Source: Gammaproteobacteria bacterium
GTDB taxonomy: Bacteria; Pseudomonadota; Gammaproteobacteria; Steroidobacterales; Steroidobacteraceae
DNA: 42,359 bases
Direction: 5' to 3'
Assembly (NCBI GenBank): GCA_005878835.1
Contig: VBMV01000068.1
Location: 11,511-53,869 of the forward strand
Under the pieces are notes generated by a model. That model was not told where the DNA came from. It did no database searches and was given only the letters and a program-made list of their open reading frames with translations. This document shows positions 41,119-42,359 of this stretch, piece by piece. Position 1 is the stretch's first letter; each line of letters starts with the position of its first letter. A program made the translations under genes and the position numbers.

Positions 41119-41374
41119 TTACACTCCTGTAAACGCGAGGTTCTCATGCGAGTTCAAGGGCTTGTGGTACATCTGCCCCCCGCAGCGCGCCGCAGCAGCC
41201 CCTCGAATGCGTCGGGTATTTTGACACTCCCGGGCGTCGCGCGCCGATTCGGGGCCTCAGGACGCGCGCCACCGCTGGACGATCAAGCGCGGGCGCTCCT
41301 CACAACGAGCACCGCGTCACAGTTGCGAGAGCCCCGGGCGACAACATGTCGAACCGCGGCGCCAAGCCTCAGCG
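41119..41374. other. Upstream part of the mltD-nrdJ gap; no gene seen
   Basis: These 256 bp carry the mltD ribosome-binding site and presumably its promoter on the minus strand. They also contain whatever activator sites serve the sigma-54 promoter that follows. A short ACATGT palindrome lies at 41344-41349. I see no coding frame with a start signal. Confidence 0.5.
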
Positions 41375-41391
41375 TTGGCATGAGTGTTGCT
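41375..41391 (+). promoter_or_regulatory. Sigma-54 (RpoN) promoter
   Basis: TTGGCATGAGTGTTGCT matches the RpoN consensus TTGGCACGnnnnTTGCW at all positions except one C-to-T change. The -24 GG (41377-41378) and -12 GC (41389-41390) are separated by exactly 10 bp, as required. Transcription would start near 41402, to the right, where there is no protein gene but there is a terminator 150 bp on. Confidence 0.8.
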
Positions 41392-41401
41392 TTAATCACA
41401 G

Positions 41402-41574
41402 CATCGGCAAGGGAAAGAAGTAGGGCCACGGTTTAAACGAACAAGAAAGCACAGATACGGAATGCAGCCTGGATGGCTCGTCGGATACTGTGCCTTCGAC
41501 CAGATAATAATAACGAATAGAGACTCCTCCACACACAAGCAAGCGACCGACCCCGCGAAAGCGGGGTTTTTTTT
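41402..41574 (+). ncRNA. Putative sigma-54-dependent regulatory sRNA (about 170 nt)
   Basis: The segment between the sigma-54 promoter and a strong intrinsic terminator has no plausible frame on the plus strand and is much less GC-rich than the genome. GCACAG (41449-41454) pairs with CTGTGC (41488-41493), enclosing an inner hairpin AGCC-TGGAT-GGCT (41466-41478). Three GGA triplets sit at 41459, 41471 and 41483, exactly 12 nt apart, one of them in the apical loop, as in CsrA/RsmA-binding RNAs. AAnAAnAA motifs at 41440-41447 and 41506-41513 resemble Hfq/Crc-binding sites of the CrcZ type. It does not match any sRNA family I can name. Transcription and function are inferred. Confidence 0.55.
41551..41574 (+). 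terminator. Strong intrinsic terminator of the putative sRNA
   Basis: CCCCGC-GAAA-GCGGGG forms a 6-bp GC stem closed by a GNRA tetraloop and is followed by eight T. The T-run is only on the plus-strand side, which fixes the direction of transcription. Confidence 0.9.
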
Positions 41575-41617
41575 GCCTGTGCGCGCCGTGGTTTTGTGAC
41601 GGGGCGCACAAAGAGGC

Positions 41618-41639
41618 GAGGCAGCCGGCCGGCTGCCTC
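41618..41639 (-). terminator. 22-bp perfect palindrome downstream of nrdJ, possible terminator
   Basis: The sequence from GAGGCAGCCGG to its complement CCGGCTGCCTC is a perfect palindrome 59 bp after the nrdJ stop codon. On the minus strand it is followed by GCCTCTTTGTG, only weakly U-rich. It may end nrdJ transcription or separate it from the convergent sRNA unit. Confidence 0.5.
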
Positions 41640-41697
41640 GTGAGATCGCGTGGGGTCTGTCAGTCGAGGTTGGTCGTTCGCAGAAAGCCTCGAGGGT

Positions 41698-42359
41698 TCA
41701 CCCGCATTTCGAGTCGCCGCAGTTCAGGCAGGTCATGCAGCCGTCCATCATGACGACCGCGGCGGTGCTGCACCGCCCACACAGCTGCGCGCCCTCCGGG
41801 AAGTGCGACTTGGCGAAGGCATCGGCCTGGCGGGCACGCGCCTGGAACTCCGCGCGCTTCTCGTCGACCAGCTTCTGCTGGTGCGGATCGAGCTGCGTCT
41901 TGCGGATGAGACCGATGGTCTGCAGGTGCTTCTCGATGACATAGCCGAGCTCGGCGATGATCGAGGGCATGAATTTCCCGCCGGGCTGCCAGTAACCGCC
42001 GCGCGGGTCGAACACCGCCTTCAGCTCATCCACCAGGAAGGTGACGTCGCCCCCCTTGCGGAACACCGCCGATATGATGCGCGTGAGCGCCACGATCCAC
42101 TGGAAGTGATCGAGGTTCTTGGAGTTGATGAAGACCTCGAAGGGGCGGCGCTGCTCGTACTCGGTGCCCTCGTTCAGCACGATGTCGTTGATGGTCACGT
42201 ACATGGCGTGATCCGAGATCGGCGTCTTGATCTTGTAGGTGGAGCCGATGAGGACCTCCGGGCGCTCGAGCCGCTCGTGCATCCGGATGACCTTGGCGGT
42301 GTGGCCGTTCTTGTCGCGCACCAGTAGCGGCTCGCCGGGCTGGGGTGCCCGGGCCTCCG
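41698..42359 (-). CDS. nrdJ: Adenosylcobalamin-dependent ribonucleotide reductase (class II), C-terminal part
   Basis: About 220 C-terminal residues are visible and the frame is open to the right edge, so the 5' part is outside the window. The region MYVTINDIVLNEGTEYEQRR, FINSKNLDHFQWIVALTR, SAVFRKGGDVTFLVDELKAV and FDPRGGYWQPGGKFMPS is typical of the C-terminal extension of proteobacterial NrdJ. It ends in a Cys-rich zinc-ribbon-like tail with CGRC, CMTCLNC and a final Cys-Gly. The enzyme makes deoxyribonucleotides with coenzyme B12 as radical source, with or without oxygen. The cofactor would come from the adenosyltransferase near 7.1 kb. Confidence 0.93.
   Translation of the reverse strand, partial: EARAPQPGEPLLVRDKNGHTAKVIRMHERLERPEVLIGSTYKIKTPISDHAMYVTINDIVLNEGTEYEQRRPFEVFINSKNLDHFQWIVALTRIISAVFRKGGDVTFLVDELKAVFDPRGGYWQPGGKFMPSIIAELGYVIEKHLQTIGLIRKTQLDPHQQKLVDEKRAEFQARARQADAFAKSHFPEGAQLCGRCSTAAVVMMDGCMTCLNCGDSKCG

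Noticed and set aside
41402-41574. c-di-GMP (GEMM) or cobalamin riboswitch
   Set aside because: The conserved GEMM core and the B12-box are not visible, and no gene follows on the same strand after the terminator.
41396-41611. 71-codon minus-strand frame across the sRNA region
   Set aside because: No ribosome-binding site, and it reads through the terminator hairpin; its composition does not look coding.
1-42359. tRNA, rRNA, CRISPR arrays, insertion sequences, prophage genes
   Set aside because: No cloverleaf with conserved loop sequences, no regularly spaced repeats and no transposase or integrase frames were seen; a tRNAscan or ISfinder run would be a firmer test.

Overview
The window is about 42.4 kb of very GC-rich, gene-dense chromosomal DNA. 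The gene content points to a gammaproteobacterium, probably from the Xanthomonadales/Nevskiales/Steroidobacterales neighbourhood; this assignment is inference. The central block from bioA-rsmE through chpC-chpA-pilJ-pilI-pilH-pilG, gshB-tonB-yqgE-ruvX-pyrB, pilT/pilU and yggS-proC-yggT follows, from memory, the order of the Pseudomonas aeruginosa region around PA0392-PA0420. I see no transposase, integrase, CRISPR array, rRNA or tRNA. Most of the window is core genome.

Layout. 0-1.4 kb (minus): a DUF4252 lipoprotein, an ECF sigma factor and a probable anti-sigma/membrane protein cut by the left edge, all overlapping by a few bases. 1.5-3.8 kb (minus): the fused chorismate mutase/prephenate dehydrogenase TyrA followed by a DUF484-GGDEF diguanylate cyclase. 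4.0-6.3 kb (plus): pdxH, an unrecognised membrane-anchored HExxH protein and a BtuD/FecE-type ABC ATPase. 6.3-8.3 kb: a HisN-like phosphatase (minus), a PduO-type cobalamin adenosyltransferase (plus) and AmpD (minus). 8.4-10.5 kb (plus): bioA-rsmE.

10.5-19.9 kb (minus): the Pil-Chp chemosensory operon pilG-pilH-pilI-pilJ-chpA-chpC, which controls type IV pili. It has no pilK (CheR) or chpB (CheB) in the usual positions, and a broken copy of the pilH 5' end lies between pilG and pilH. 20.2-25.2 kb (plus): gshB, tonB-like, yqgE, ruvX, pyrB and a pyrK-type [2Fe-2S] flavoprotein. 25.3-29.5 kb (minus): a glutathione S-transferase and three tandem PilT-family retraction ATPases (pilT, pilU and a second PilU-like gene). 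29.6-31.8 kb (plus): yggS, proC, yggT. 32.1 kb: an HU-family protein with a clear terminator. 32.5-35.1 kb (minus): htpG behind a heat-shock-type promoter, and an alpha/beta hydrolase. 35.6-36.7 kb: an orphan ParA and a small convergent gene. 36.9-41.1 kb (minus): ppnN, an L,D-transpeptidase and an MltD-type lytic transglycosylase with a 48-bp tandem repeat. Right edge (minus): the C-terminal part of a B12-dependent class II ribonucleotide reductase.

Functional threads are type IV pilus retraction and its chemosensory control; murein remodelling and recycling (AmpD, MltD, L,D-transpeptidase); cobalamin use (ABC ATPase, adenosyltransferase, NrdJ); and pyrimidine synthesis. The most unusual item is in the 579-bp gap between mltD and nrdJ. 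It holds a near-consensus sigma-54 promoter, then about 170 nt of non-coding sequence and a strong intrinsic terminator. The putative RNA carries three GGA motifs exactly 12 nt apart in one hairpin and two AAnAAnAA motifs, so it is a good candidate for an undescribed regulatory sRNA.
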